Shown: positions 35,001 to 47,000 of the stretch, piece after piece
Position numbering within the stretch: position 1 is the first letter of the stretch
Layout of the letters: each line of letters starts with the position of its first letter
Assembly: GCA_002633005.1 (NCBI GenBank)
Contig: NMRA01001062.1
Coordinates: 4,428-61,359 of the forward strand
DNA: 56,932 nucleotides
Source: Phoronis australis
Taxonomy: Eukaryota > Phoronida > Phoronidae
Direction of reading: 5' to 3'
Position numbers and translations under genes: made by a program
Notes under the pieces: model-generated
Told to the model about the DNA's origin: nothing
Databases searched by the model: none
What the model saw: the letters and a program-made list of their open reading frames with translations, nothing else

Positions 35001-37736
35001 ACAAAATTTGGCACATAGACATTCATTAGTGAGGTGACGCTAGCCATTCATCTTCGGATTGATTCAAGGTATTTTGCGCCACCTAGTGGCCATTTTTGTT
35101 GTTTTCAAGTCTGTTTTTTGGCGTCCCTCCCTGTGTCAACCAAACCACTCTAAAGATGATTGTGAAAGTTGGCATGTATGTTCTTTCTATGAAGGGGACG
35201 GTTGACGAGTAATTTCCGATGACTTCGACTACTGTGCACCCATACTTGTATCTTCTAAGCTCTCTGCAGGATCTTTATTAAATTTAGCTCGTGTATTTAT
35301 ATGAAGTTAACAAGAGAAGATGATAACTTTTAGACAGATCCCAAGAACACTGTGTTCCTAGTGGCAATTCCATTTTTTTCATTTTCCTCTGTTTCTCTGG
35401 AGTTCCTGATGAATTTTAATGAAATTTGGTAAATGGCTTTCTTTTAATGAAATGATGACAAATTCCAGTTTTCAGATGAATTCGACGTATTTTGTGCCAT
35501 CTAGTGGCCATTTTGATGATACAAATAAACAACTCTAAAAGCATACCATTTGCGATGCATTCGTGGGCGCATTTCAACGCTCCGTGTTGCTCTGGTATAT
35601 TTATACATTATTTGCTTGTTGCTGACTATGTTCCCCAAATATTACTGAAGGAGACATGTTTTTAGCTCTGTGGAAATTCGGTGGAACCGATGTAACCAAA
35701 TTATCCTCAGTTTCATCTGAGTAATCCTTAGTACATTTGCGACCCCTCTTAGAAATTCTATTGAAATTCGTCTTTAACCTCCAGGGTGGCTTAGCACTCA
35801 TTCACACTTGTATGCAATCTTCAGAAATAAAACTTTGATCCTATTCTAGGTCTTATTTGGTGGGGTACTATTAACCACTTGACACTGTACTGAATAGCGT
35901 TAATTGTTATGTAAAGGTAGTGTACACTGATTATTCAAATGACTATGACTTGTTACAGACCTGCTGCTGAGCCAAACTATGAAGAACCAGCTAGCATCAA
36001 GTCGCCATCAAAAGACATTGACTCTCCCTATGATCCTAACAAATATCAGGGTCTGGATGAAAGCTTGCGACCAAACTTAGACAGTCAGTATCTTGAATGT
36101 TTTTTATACTCCGATTTCTCAGCGAGTGAACATTTTGCTCTTGAAAGCGTACTGCTACCACATCCCTGTACTGTCATAGTCGTGGATAATTTCAGAATGT
36201 TACAAAATGGCTGACAGGATTCAAATGAAACTTCCAGATGCTTTAGTACTGTTCTCCAAAATACTACTAAAAACAATTTCTGAAATGTTCCAATTTTGCA
36301 TGAGGGGCTCTCGCAAATTGGACTTTTTTGATTTTTATGAAAAAGGTTCAACTTGATCATAATACTTGTTTTCTGATATTTGTTGTATTTCCATGTCTCC
36401 GGTAGAGGAGAGATCTACTGTGTCTATCATGTGGGGATAACTCCATAGACAGAAGTGAGTGTAAAACAATACACTATATAACAATATTACTGTTAGTAGT
36501 TTTCAAAATGTTTTAAACAGACTTTGATAAAACTCTGTCAAAATCTGCCAAACTTGGATAAACTCCTTGTCAAAATTAGTCAGAGTTTGATGTGACGTTA
36601 TTGCCCCTCGTTTATTTGTGAAACAACTTACAAGGGAGTGCGTGGAGTCATGCTTGTCAAGATTGTGTTGAGAATTTTGCCAGAATCGGAACATGTTCTA
36701 TTCAAGAAAGAAAGGGATATTCAGTTTGTCAAAACATTGTTGAATTTTGACACTGTCCAATTCATTTTGAAAACTGATACACAGTGGAAATATCCAAGTG
36801 ATATTAACTATGTCAAGAGTAATGCTGATTGAGTTTGTGGTTCATACTGGTGTTCCGGAGGGGAGTAAGCCTTGGCAGGAAGAGGAGAAAGTGCCACAGA
36901 CTTCTGTGTCTTACGACGACCTTCGTCGACAGAATCGACAGCACTATGAAGACCGGCAGGCAACGTATTCCCGTCAGTCTCGGCCGTCCTCGCTGGCCAT
37001 TCCTCCTCCCCCACAGAGGGCACCACCTCCATCTGCTAGCTCAAAAGGTCAGGTTAATCTTGCACAGCCAGGGTTCCCAACTAGAGGGACAAATGTGTTA
37101 GGACGTGTGTGTCATTTAGCAACTAGTCTTAATTTTGTTTTGATTTTGTGTTTATCTTGAAGAAATTATATTTTTCTGGTCTTCCACAACTTTATACAAA
37201 ATTTACAGCAGAGTTCACAGGTAGTATTTGGTGGATATAGCAAATTTGAAAACCAGCCCTATGGTTTACTTTGATCTCAACTTCGCCCAGTTTTCTGTTG
37301 TGAAAGTGTAGACAGCATCCTGCTGATTGTGGATTTCCTGTCTGGGTTTGGTTGTGAAGTTGCCTGACTTTACTGAAAGATTCTTTTTACCTATATTTGT
37401 GCCACCGTTGGGTGACTTATTGTAAAAAAATTCAACAATTTGTTTTGGAAGAGCCAGAATTTGCCCACAAATAGGAGTTGAAACGGGGGTTAGCTTTAAA
37501 TTTGAGTCTTCCAGCACATTGTCCACATGGACACCTTGACTTTCATTATTTTGTCTAATGGTACGTTTATGTCAAATCATTTCAAATCTATTTCACCGTC
37601 TGAAGTTTCAAGTATTTGTACATTCAAAAGTGTTGCATAGTTTCAACTGCAAGTTATGTAAATGTTATGTAAATGTTACGTATTTTTTGTTGTAGGTAAT
37701 AAGAAAAACGAATATGGAGATGTGTGGGACGATTAA
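29019..37736 (+). CDS. OCIAD1: OCIA domain-containing protein (OCIAD1-like), eight exons
   Basis: Exons 29019-29096, 29281-29353, 31489-31542, 32381-32419, 33180-33321, 35959-36087, 36818-37047 and 37696-37736 join in frame with GT-AG borders to about 261 residues (human OCIAD1 245). Exons 2-5 encode the OCIA domain: LTREEMRVLQECSIESFLYRC, a short membrane-associated segment, then GYVTGKISYLSACKSKILKL and ENSGLAD. Exon 7 has SYDDLRRQNRQHYE (the ITYEELRNKNRESYE block of OCIAD1) and a proline-rich stretch; the last exon ends YGDVWDD, like the YGDTWDE terminus of the human protein. OCIAD1/Asrij acts at endosomes and mitochondria, influencing STAT3 signalling and respiratory-chain assembly. The start is the first in-frame ATG of exon 1. 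The exon 6 to exon 7 junction is the least certain, having a weak pyrimidine tract. Confidence 0.92.
29655..30270. repeat. Dispersed repeat copy 1 (OCIAD1 intron 2)
   Basis: 29655-29740 matches 38648-38733 around CGTTTAAGTGAAAAACAAT and CCTTTTGTAAC. About 550-650 bases further on, both loci have a second short match around GTATACAGCTTTC(T/C)ACCAA (30196 and 39292). This suggests two copies of one element with diverged middle. Confidence 0.5.
31137..31345. repeat. 38-bp minisatellite, about five units (OCIAD1 intron 2)
   Basis: Units of GACACACCTGCT(C/T)TCCATAG plus TATGGGCACGGAACA. Because 38 is not a multiple of 3, three overlapping minus-strand frames all read the same short peptide. Confidence 0.9.
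31545..31850. repeat. 37-bp AT-rich minisatellite, about eight units (OCIAD1 intron 3)
   Basis: Units of GTCATA(C/T)TGA followed by a variable core and TTTAGATTAATATTTAAA. Two core types (AGCATTTCTC and CTAGTTATG) alternate. Confidence 0.9.
32220..32302. repeat. CA/TG microsatellite
   Basis: Almost pure CA dinucleotide tract with a few CG interruptions, in OCIAD1 intron 3. Confidence 0.95.
33890..35525. repeat. Tandem satellite in OCIAD1 intron 5
   Basis: About ten monomers of 140-160 bp share a CC(A/T)(C/T)CTAGTGGC core, a T-run after it, an AAAATTT(A/G)G block and GATGATG...TTTC(G/C)GAC. They are organised in a higher-order unit of about 440 bp that repeats near 34080, 34533, 34963 and 35385. 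Open frames here are by-products. Confidence 0.75.
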
Positions 37737-37739
37737 CAC

Positions 37740-40700
37740 TAGTTAAAGGTATGTGGCAGCAGTTTGCTTTGCCCATAGGTGGCGTAATGATTCTGCTCGT
37801 AAGAGTTGGCCTCAAACAGACATGTGTATCAGTGACTGATGTCTTGGTTTGATAATCAGGAGGTTTTAGCTGAATTATGGGTAAGTGAGGGGTCAGGGGT
37901 CAGGGCGGAAATTGAGTTACAAGTGAGAGAGATAGATTATTTGAGGTCATCGTGGAACTTCTTGGTCTTTATCTTATATTGCACTAAGTTAAGGTAAAAT
38001 TTGTCTTAGCACCATTTCGTGATATTTCTTAAGTCCAAAGTTAAGACTTGACATGCTATGAACATTCCCACTAAATAAAATTGGTTCTAACCCCGGTGTT
38101 TAAGGTAAACGGCGGGGTATGGAAAATTGAACTTGACCGTATTTATCCACCTTGGCTGAGACGCGCTCGGCTCATGCTCAAAGGGATGCCGCCAAGCTGC
38201 TCTATTCATCGAGTCACGAGCGAGGATAATTGACTTCGCTCATGTGGATATGATCAGCTGATTACAGTCTAGCCTAACAACTGTACTTTTTATGGAGAGA
38301 ATTTTACGTAGTTTTTACTGTAATATTTGAAAAGAGGAGCGAAAACAAATACGAATACAACTTTGAATTTTTCAAATCGGCCCAGGATAAGAGATTTTGC
38401 AACACAGAAACACTCACGATTACTTTCATTCGGCGCGCACGAATACAAAAATATAGGACCCAAGTTAGGATTGTATAAATGTAGAACTACTCCGTGTGTT
38501 ATTTAGGTTTTGGAAAAAATGCATTTTAATACTCAAAATACGTTTTGTATAGCTATTACAAGCTCTAAAACGACTTTGTGTAATTTCATTGAGATCGTTC
38601 TTTGTCATCCGTCAAACCGGAAACTTCCGAGATGTGACTCTGCGAGCGCACTCACCTTGCACGTTACAGCCGTTTAAGTGAAAAACAATCTAGTAAACGC
38701 CATTTTCTTGCATAATCCTCCGCCTTTTGTAACAAAAAAGTCTATCGTCGATGACCCGCACACGCACGCTCACTCACTCTCATACGCAGACGACCTTCAA
38801 AACAAACGTCACGTGACAACAACATGTGTGTTCATCCAGAGATTTTTCTCGTGTTGTGGAGTACGATGTAGCGCACATTTGGACTTAATCGCAATTAATC
38901 TGGACTCCACAGGAACTTTAAAAATTGTAAAACATCAGGAAGATTTCAGGTAATTTGTTGAGTCGAAACTATATTTTTATTCAAGAGTACAAGTTTTCCT
39001 ATTGACGATCGCGATTCAGCGACGCATCAGTCGGCAAGTTTTCGCCCTGTGATGAGCACAATTTTTTGAAAAATTATCGTAATTTAACAACGGAAGTTGA
39101 TAGCAATGCACCACAATTTTGTAGAAAGGCTGTCATAGGCTACAAATACGTCACAGAGCGTAAATTTGATGAATCCTAGCTTCCGATTTTACCCGTTTGG
39201 GAAACCGGGTTTCAACTGCCGTAGGCTCACTACAATAAGCGTCCCCTCCCCGTGAAATGAATTTTTCTAAGCGTTTGTTTGAGCCAATACAGTATACAGC
39301 TTTCCACCAAGGCTAGGTGATGCAAGACATTATTACTTGTTCTTTGTTGCATTATAGTAACTGGTCTTGGCTAATTATCATTTTATGGCCTGGTCATCCA
39401 TTCAGCCCAAAGTAGTTCCAGAGGTGGCTTATCAGCCAATTATTCACGCATGCTGACTCACAATAGAAGCCTGATAAGAGTGAAGGTGGATAAATGCAGT
39501 GTTCCTACAGTTTCTTGTTTTAGTGGATGTGTTCATGACATGGATATCAGTCTTAGCCAAGACATAAAGTTAGCCTGCTATAGAAGACTTTCATCGCGGA
39601 CTGTAAACAGCTTTGGAATGCATTTTGTCAATGTTTTTCTATATGTTTCATAATCTGATGGTTTATGTTAAGTTGGAGATCGTCTGCTTTCAATTTAAGA
39701 AATAGCAAAGAACAAAAGACACAATGCAGTGCAACTTACTTCTGAAGCGATACTTTCCAGCTATATCAAACTATATGTAAATGGTAAATTGTAAATGCCC
39801 ATTTAGAATGCGTGTACCACGAGTATGCTTAATACTCTATGTCACAACAGATGGCAACAGTGTAGTTAGTATGGCAAAAATGATTTAATTTCTGTCTAGC
39901 CTATGATTGAAGACCATGACACCTTTTCCAAAATTTTGTCTTTGGCCTTAACTTTGGCAAATCTTTGCCTTTAACTCTTAAGTCCTATGTGGCTTTTCAT
40001 GAAACGAGTCCCAGGTTATGATTTACTTACAAATAACAATGATGACATAGTTTCCTATAAAAACTGGAAAATTCGTACTTGCTCGTCTACATACAAACTA
40101 TTGGACTAAATCACCATGTTAACTGAAACATTGCTTAAAAACTGCTTCGTGACTTTTCACAGAGTAATTTTAATTGTATACTAGACATCTGCTGTCCCTA
40201 TCTTTAAGGGAAACAAAGCCAGGAGAACTCCAGATACGCCTTCTTCATTTCAATATTTTATTTGGCAAATAACATGGCACTTAATGAAGCAATAAATACC
40301 TCAACTTATTACTAAACACTTATTGGAATTTCAAATGAGAAACACTTAAATTTTGTATTTGATACAATTACAATAAAATCTTTGCCCTCTTCCTTTCTTC
40401 TTCTTCATCTTCAACTTTTCTTCTTTTGTTTCTGAATTATTTAACAAATTAGCAAGCATTGCTTCACAAGCTCAAGATTTTTTTCTGTCGTTTTCTTTTG
40501 ACATTTGCTCCCTGTGATTGCTTAGCAACGTTTTTCATCAATTACTTTAGATTTTGTTTTCCCCTTCCATGACATTACTCCTTTTTGTGGCAAATTGGGC
40601 ATTTGCTTGATCAAGTAATGATGCACAAAACAAGTTAAACCATGAAAAAGATGTTGTAATAACACATCGGACAAGTGCAAGGCGGAAATTACTATATTCT

Positions 40701-41040
40701 TCTGGTGCTATTTTTCTCTCGCCTTCTCATATTCCTCTTAAATCATCACGCGACACACAAATTTCTGACTAGACACATTTTTCTTTCTCTTGTTCTTTTT
40801 GTTTATTTTCTTTACTGTCCAATAATTCACTACTTAAGTAATTTTATGGACACGATGACATGTTTGTCTTGTTATCTACTAATGGTGACCGCTATTCTTC
40901 CATGTGTTCGTCTGCTTTATGGATCAGCTGATGAACCGGGGAGACGAGATCTCTCATCCATCTCCCCTCTTATTCATCTTCTTTTACTACAAGAACTACA
41001 TGGTTGTCTTATCCTTCAGTCTCACAGACATTGAGATCGT
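37740..41040. other. Intergenic between convergent genes; repeat at 38648-39340
   Basis: Contains the second copy of the dispersed repeat seen in OCIAD1 intron 2 and pyrimidine-rich tracts near 40380-40560 that may belong to the 3' UTR of the LRRC74-like gene. No supportable gene. Confidence 0.45.
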
Positions 41041-41045
41041 TCACG

Positions 41046-44000
41046 TCACGTCTTTCTGGTACCATTGTCCTCAGCTTCGTCATCTGTTTCTTGTATAGGT
41101 GCCCCAAACACAGAGTTCATCAAACCTCCCCCTCTCTTCTTCTTTACCACTTTCTGCTCATTCATCACCTTCTTAAACACCTCCTTCATCCTCTGAGCCT
41201 TCAGCAGCGACGTCACTCTATCCTTGACCATCACCAGTTGTTGGCCTTCTTTGGACTCCATGTCTTTTTTGATGAGCGTTTTGCGTCTCTTGAATTCCTT
41301 CTGGCCAGCCATCAGTTCTCTGGAAACACAAAATTCAACATATTTACAAACTTAACACACAACATAACATTTCCCCCCATCAAGAACGCAAATACGGTTA
41401 ACAGCAAAAATAGCTGACCATTGTGGAGGGAAAATACTATAATAAAGAATGGCTTAGTCACGTTGTTACCCAGTAGTTTTTTTTTAATTTCCCTTCATTC
41501 TCGTTCATGAGACATTACTGCTGTAACAATGAGTTTAGCTTCCACCTAGTCGTGATAAGAGGAATTCCCAATCAATTTGTTTTGTCTGATGACATTTGAC
41601 ATGTATTGTCACTTATTGTTATGAAATGGACATTTAACATAAGACTAATACCTGTTGGAGTATCATTGCCTTTACATAGTCATCTTTTTGTTGTTTCTAT
41701 TATTTATTGATTGCATTGGTTGTTGTCTTTTTCAGTAGTATCATAAGTTTAATGTTTTTGTTAAACTTGTGTTTACACCATTAGAAGCACTGTTTGTAGG
41801 AGTTCATTTTGACCTATAAACAGACCCTTGTAAGCCACTGTAAACAGCATTCAATATATTTTTAACTTCATGAGAGCATTAATTGCACAATTGCTTATTA
41901 TACTCCCATCATATTGGGAAGGTATTGCCTAAGCAGACATGATGTGTTACTTAAGCAGATGAGATGTGTTACTTACCCAAAATCGACTTCTCCGTCACCG
42001 TCGTCATCAAGTTTCTTAATGAGTTTGTCTATAGCCTTGGAACTCATTGGTACATTAACACTCTAAAACATATATTGGAAGAACAGAATTAGCATCCATT
42101 GCAATCAATTTTTATTGCTGATGCCTTTCTTCTAGCATGTAAGTTCCACTTCAAGCCGGTGAAGTTAGCGATTTTGAGTTAAAGGCTATATAGGACCTAA
42201 GAAAAATGTTCAAATTTGGCTTAATTTGTAACGTCATATCTCAGAAACGGGCGATCACATTCGTACGAAACTTTCAGATACAATTCTTTATGCCCTGTTC
42301 TCCAAACGACTTTTTGAATTTCTGTTTACATTTTCACTTTTTATGGGGGCTATCACAAAATAGAACTTTCTTTTATGATTTTCCCAAAAATTAAAGTAGT
42401 TTAAAATAAAAAAAATGATGGTGTTTTAGAGAACTGTATTTTTAGTTAAATATGTAGACCTGTCAATCAGTTTCTACAAAACCTGACTGTATGTGACCTT
42501 AGTATCTGACTAACACATGAAATTTTCAATATTACCCCTTAGTTTCCACTTTTTAAACAGTTCAAAGGGTGATCGTGTAGTGCTGGGTGTTAATACTATT
42601 TACCATTAGACCTTCCTTAAACTCTTGATGAGTCAGACTCTTGCTCCCATCTCTGTCAATCATAATAAACAGATCCACCAATCGCAACTTCTTTTGCTCC
42701 ATGCATTCCATTAAAACCTAGAAAAAACATATCTTCGACAAATTGGTATCGTAAAACCTCAATGTGTTAAGTCACAATATGATGGACTAGTTTATTTGTT
42801 TTCTCATTTGTATCAAAGTAAATAACACTAATTAGCTTATTTACATTATGTGCTGTTAGCACCATGCCATCAGATAATGTGTTGAATATTTTCAGACATT
42901 CCCAACAAAATGAAAAATGGCAATTCTAGCTATTACTTTTGTCCAAAATTGGTGTAATCAGATTTTCACAGGTTTTAATGTTAAAACGGTATGCTACAAG
43001 ACAGGGCTTGGTTGCTGCCCGAAAGTGACATGTCGAGCTCTAAGTCCAGTGACTCTGAAATTGACCAATGGCATGGCAGCACGCTTCGGGTAAACTTCTT
43101 TGCATAACATTGTTTTGTATTTACAATGATCATCAAGTATTTACTCTGTCTTGAATTCCTTTTCTGGCCACAATGGAATTTCCGTGTAATTTATACTTCA
43201 AATGTCTTTTTATATTTTTTTACTTGTACTTTCACCTTACGTATTCTCATGCAGTCGTTATCCCCCTCATCTAGAGCCCTCGTGTGGATTTTAGAGTATT
43301 ATTCTCCAAAATTGTCAAGTTTCTTTGATAACTATTTGTCCAGGATCTAATACTGAATTCTGATTCCCCTTAATAGAAACATTCATATGATCAACTAAAT
43401 GAGAGCATTAGTTACCATCATGGGATCTGCATTGTCAAAGTCATCGGTGTCTTTTGCATCACCTTGTCTTTGTAGTAATATACCATGCTTGAAGTACAGC
43501 TGTCTTTTATCCCTCACTGCATGTAACAACTGCATTATGGTCAAATCAACTGCCTGGTCCTGGAAAAGTGTTTTGAAAATTATTAAATTTAAACTAAAAA
43601 TGCCCTTGGTCAGAATTGCAAATCTTGTAAAAAATAGTCATATACTTGCTTCTAAACCTCTTATTTCATTTGTTCGTTTGTTCTTGGTTTCCTGTTTAAG
43701 TCTATAGTTAATGGGTTCTGGAAATGAAAGAACATAACCCATTTGCAGCCTCACATTGCATTTCTTGACTGAAAATTTTTTGAAGTCTTTTTCTACATGT
43801 GAACAAATTGCATGCTTTTAGCAACGTGCTCAGGATTTTGTAAGGAATACATCATGAAAATATAGCAGAAATGTGTCCTTTTGTAGAGGTCAATTTTGAA
43901 CACCATTTTATGACACTAAGGTGTGACGACCACAAACATAGCAATTCGGTTACTACAAAGAGAATGTGGAAGGTACACACTGACACACAAAGGCAATATA

Positions 44001-47000
44001 AGCATAGCTAGCTAGCTTAATAATTGAGTTTGTGTTTAATACTGATTGGCTTATTGCAAAACTAATTATATAATCTAACTGTTTTAATAGTAGGGGCACA
44101 ACTTTTTACTCTGAAACCGGGGGTCATTTTCAACATATTTTTTTTCAATTCATGGAAAAAAATCATGCGAAACCATACGTCACACTTGTGACCTTTTTGA
44201 TTTTGGATGTTTTTAGTGTGGTGTCGTGTGTGTCGAAAAGTTGCCCTTAATATATTCATCTCTTCAGAAACCAATTAATCTATCCATAAAAGCTGAACAT
44301 AGTTTGAAAATAAGTTATTGCTTTTTGATGTTGAGCACGTAATGTACCATGGATAAGGTGCTCATGACATGGTCTGAAAATTTTCAGCATCATGCGTGGA
44401 ATGTTTGAAACTGTTTTAGATACCATCCCGCACTTGAACCCATAAAATCAATTGTTAGACCCCTGTCAACCCCTTTCTACATTTCATACTGATGACTGAT
44501 GATGATTTCCACGTTTTTCTTTAATCTCGTGTATTCTCTAGTCCTGTGGGAACCTGAGGCACATATTTTCAATCAAACATGAAGTGTGCCTTTCTATTTC
44601 TGTTAGAAGAGGGAATGCTAAATAAGCTTAGCACCCATGAGGTCAGCAGTTAAGACCAAGAATATAGGTGATTCTGCAATACATTACCCTGATGTCCACT
44701 TCTATGATTGATGGAGCTCCACCTTGCTCTAACATTTCCAAAATGGCCCTAGCACCTGACATGGTGATTGGGTTACGACCAATCTAAAATTAAAATCAGC
44801 TGATGTTATTCAGAGCCATATAAAGTGAGTTGTAAGCAAATGAGTGTCAAGAACTAAATAATAATTTTCTTGAAACTTCTGTGTTTGGTGTTGAATGGGG
44901 AGGGGGGCAGAGGAGTATTGATGAGCACAAGGGGAATTGATAACAACCATTGGAGGTAAAAAGGTCCATCTTTATAAACAAAACAGAATCTTTCAGTCAT
45001 TGTTAGACTTCAGATCAATTTTTAATGGTGACTTATTTTCTACTAACTGACCATCAGGGATTTGTAAACTGACCAATAGAATCTTGAGACTCTCATTAGA
45101 CTTCAGACCAGTCAACAGATGCTGTAGACAGCTGTAATCAATCCTATTGTTTGTCACGTCAAGCTCTGTCATCATGTAGTTAGTGCTTAGCGTCTTCCCA
45201 AGTTCCTTGCAGCCGTATTCATACAGTCCGTTCCAGGCCAGATTGAGCGTGAGTATTCCACTGTGTCTCTGCGCAAGGACAACAAAATGTGAATATCCGT
45301 AATGTTACAATTTGCCCCTGCATTGAAGAAGCACTGAATCTGGTTTTGCACGGAAGATATCAACCAAAATAAGGTTATTTGAAGATCATTTAAAGAACCA
45401 AATGAAGATGCCTTGGTAGTTATCATATACTTTGGGGTCTACAAATGACATGACCTGTTTTATCATATTACATTATCCCCATCTGCTGATGGTGTCCTTT
45501 ACTGTATTTAGTCGATGGCAGTGGCATGTGGTTCTCAATGCATACTGTCATTTTGCTTATTGTGTCTGCCTTCTTATTGATTTAGCAAAAGTCTTACACT
45601 GTCACGTCACCTATTCACTGTACAGTGTCCATATATTCTCAGCACCCTTTGAATCATTCAGTGCATCTACGTGAGGAAAATGGCTGGCTCACGAAGCTTA
45701 TGCAGACTCGGCTGACCTCTGCTAGTGTACTGTTATATTTAATTTTATTCGCACTGCTCACATCTGTGTCAATATAATTTTTCCATTGGATGTAGTGGCG
45801 AGATGATGAATTACACCTAGCCACTGTATGCATTGTTTCAAAAACGTTGTTAAGGATTGTTTTTTTAAAATACTCCACTTTTACATGAGTGCTATAAAAG
45901 TAGGGCTATGTATATTATTATTTTCATGGAAAAAACTCAAATGTTGTATAAAAAGGAAACAATATGATATTTTAGAAAACTTTAATTACATCATTTTTGA
46001 GATCTCATCTGTAACATTTACATCAAATGAAGTTGATAAAGTTTACTAAAAAGACATAGTCACATGACCCAATTAATGTCAGATTGGTAAAAATTATAAA
46101 TTGAAATTCTTCGGGCTTTCTACATTTTGAAAATATAAACTTTTATTGAATAAAAATCTATAGTTTTGTAGAATAATATTTGACTAAGTATGCAGACTTG
46201 CTACATTGATAGAGTTTAGCTTGGTTACATTTTTCCAGAAAGGTGTGAGCCATTGAGGTGCAGTGCAGATATTGAAATTTGTGCAAATTTAACGAGGTAA
46301 CTGTGTTCACCTGTATGCTTGAAGCTATTGCCGCGGCTCCCTTCTGCCTAAGATGGTTCCAGCTGAGATCCAGATTCTCTAACGAATCATTTTGTCCTAG
46401 ATGTGTGAAAAAATGGTTAGTATCCTCTATTGGAGGCAAACATATAAACAGCATTTAGTAATTTTCAATTGGATTATATTATAAAACGTGACATCATTCG
46501 AATATATATGTCAGACTTACATTGTACAGTCAGGTGTCAGTCTAAAAATCATGCTTTTCCTAAAAAACTATTATTAGCATTGAATTATAAAAATACCTAA
46601 TGATTCAAATGTCAAATTTTTATCAGATAGCAGATGAATCATATTCACACACCAACCACTAAGTAAAATTGTGTCTTTTCTGTATTAACCTGGGTTCCCA
46701 TTGACCTCGATTGTACAAAAACTGTATAAATCATTTTCTTGGAAAAATGTTGTTAAGAGACCCCAGTATACATATACATTTTGAAAATGATAAATTGCAT
46801 AGTGTGCTAAGGTAAATACCTTTGCCCAAAAATTTCAGTGATGACCAATGAGTTGAATGCTTTAAATAACATTTCATTCACTTACTTAAACCGTCCGCCA
46901 GAATTAGACCCCCTTCCTCTCCAAATTTGTTATGGCTCAAGTTTAGGTCTTTGATAGTTGCATTGTTCTGCAAAGAGAAGTTGTTTGGTATTGCATGAAA

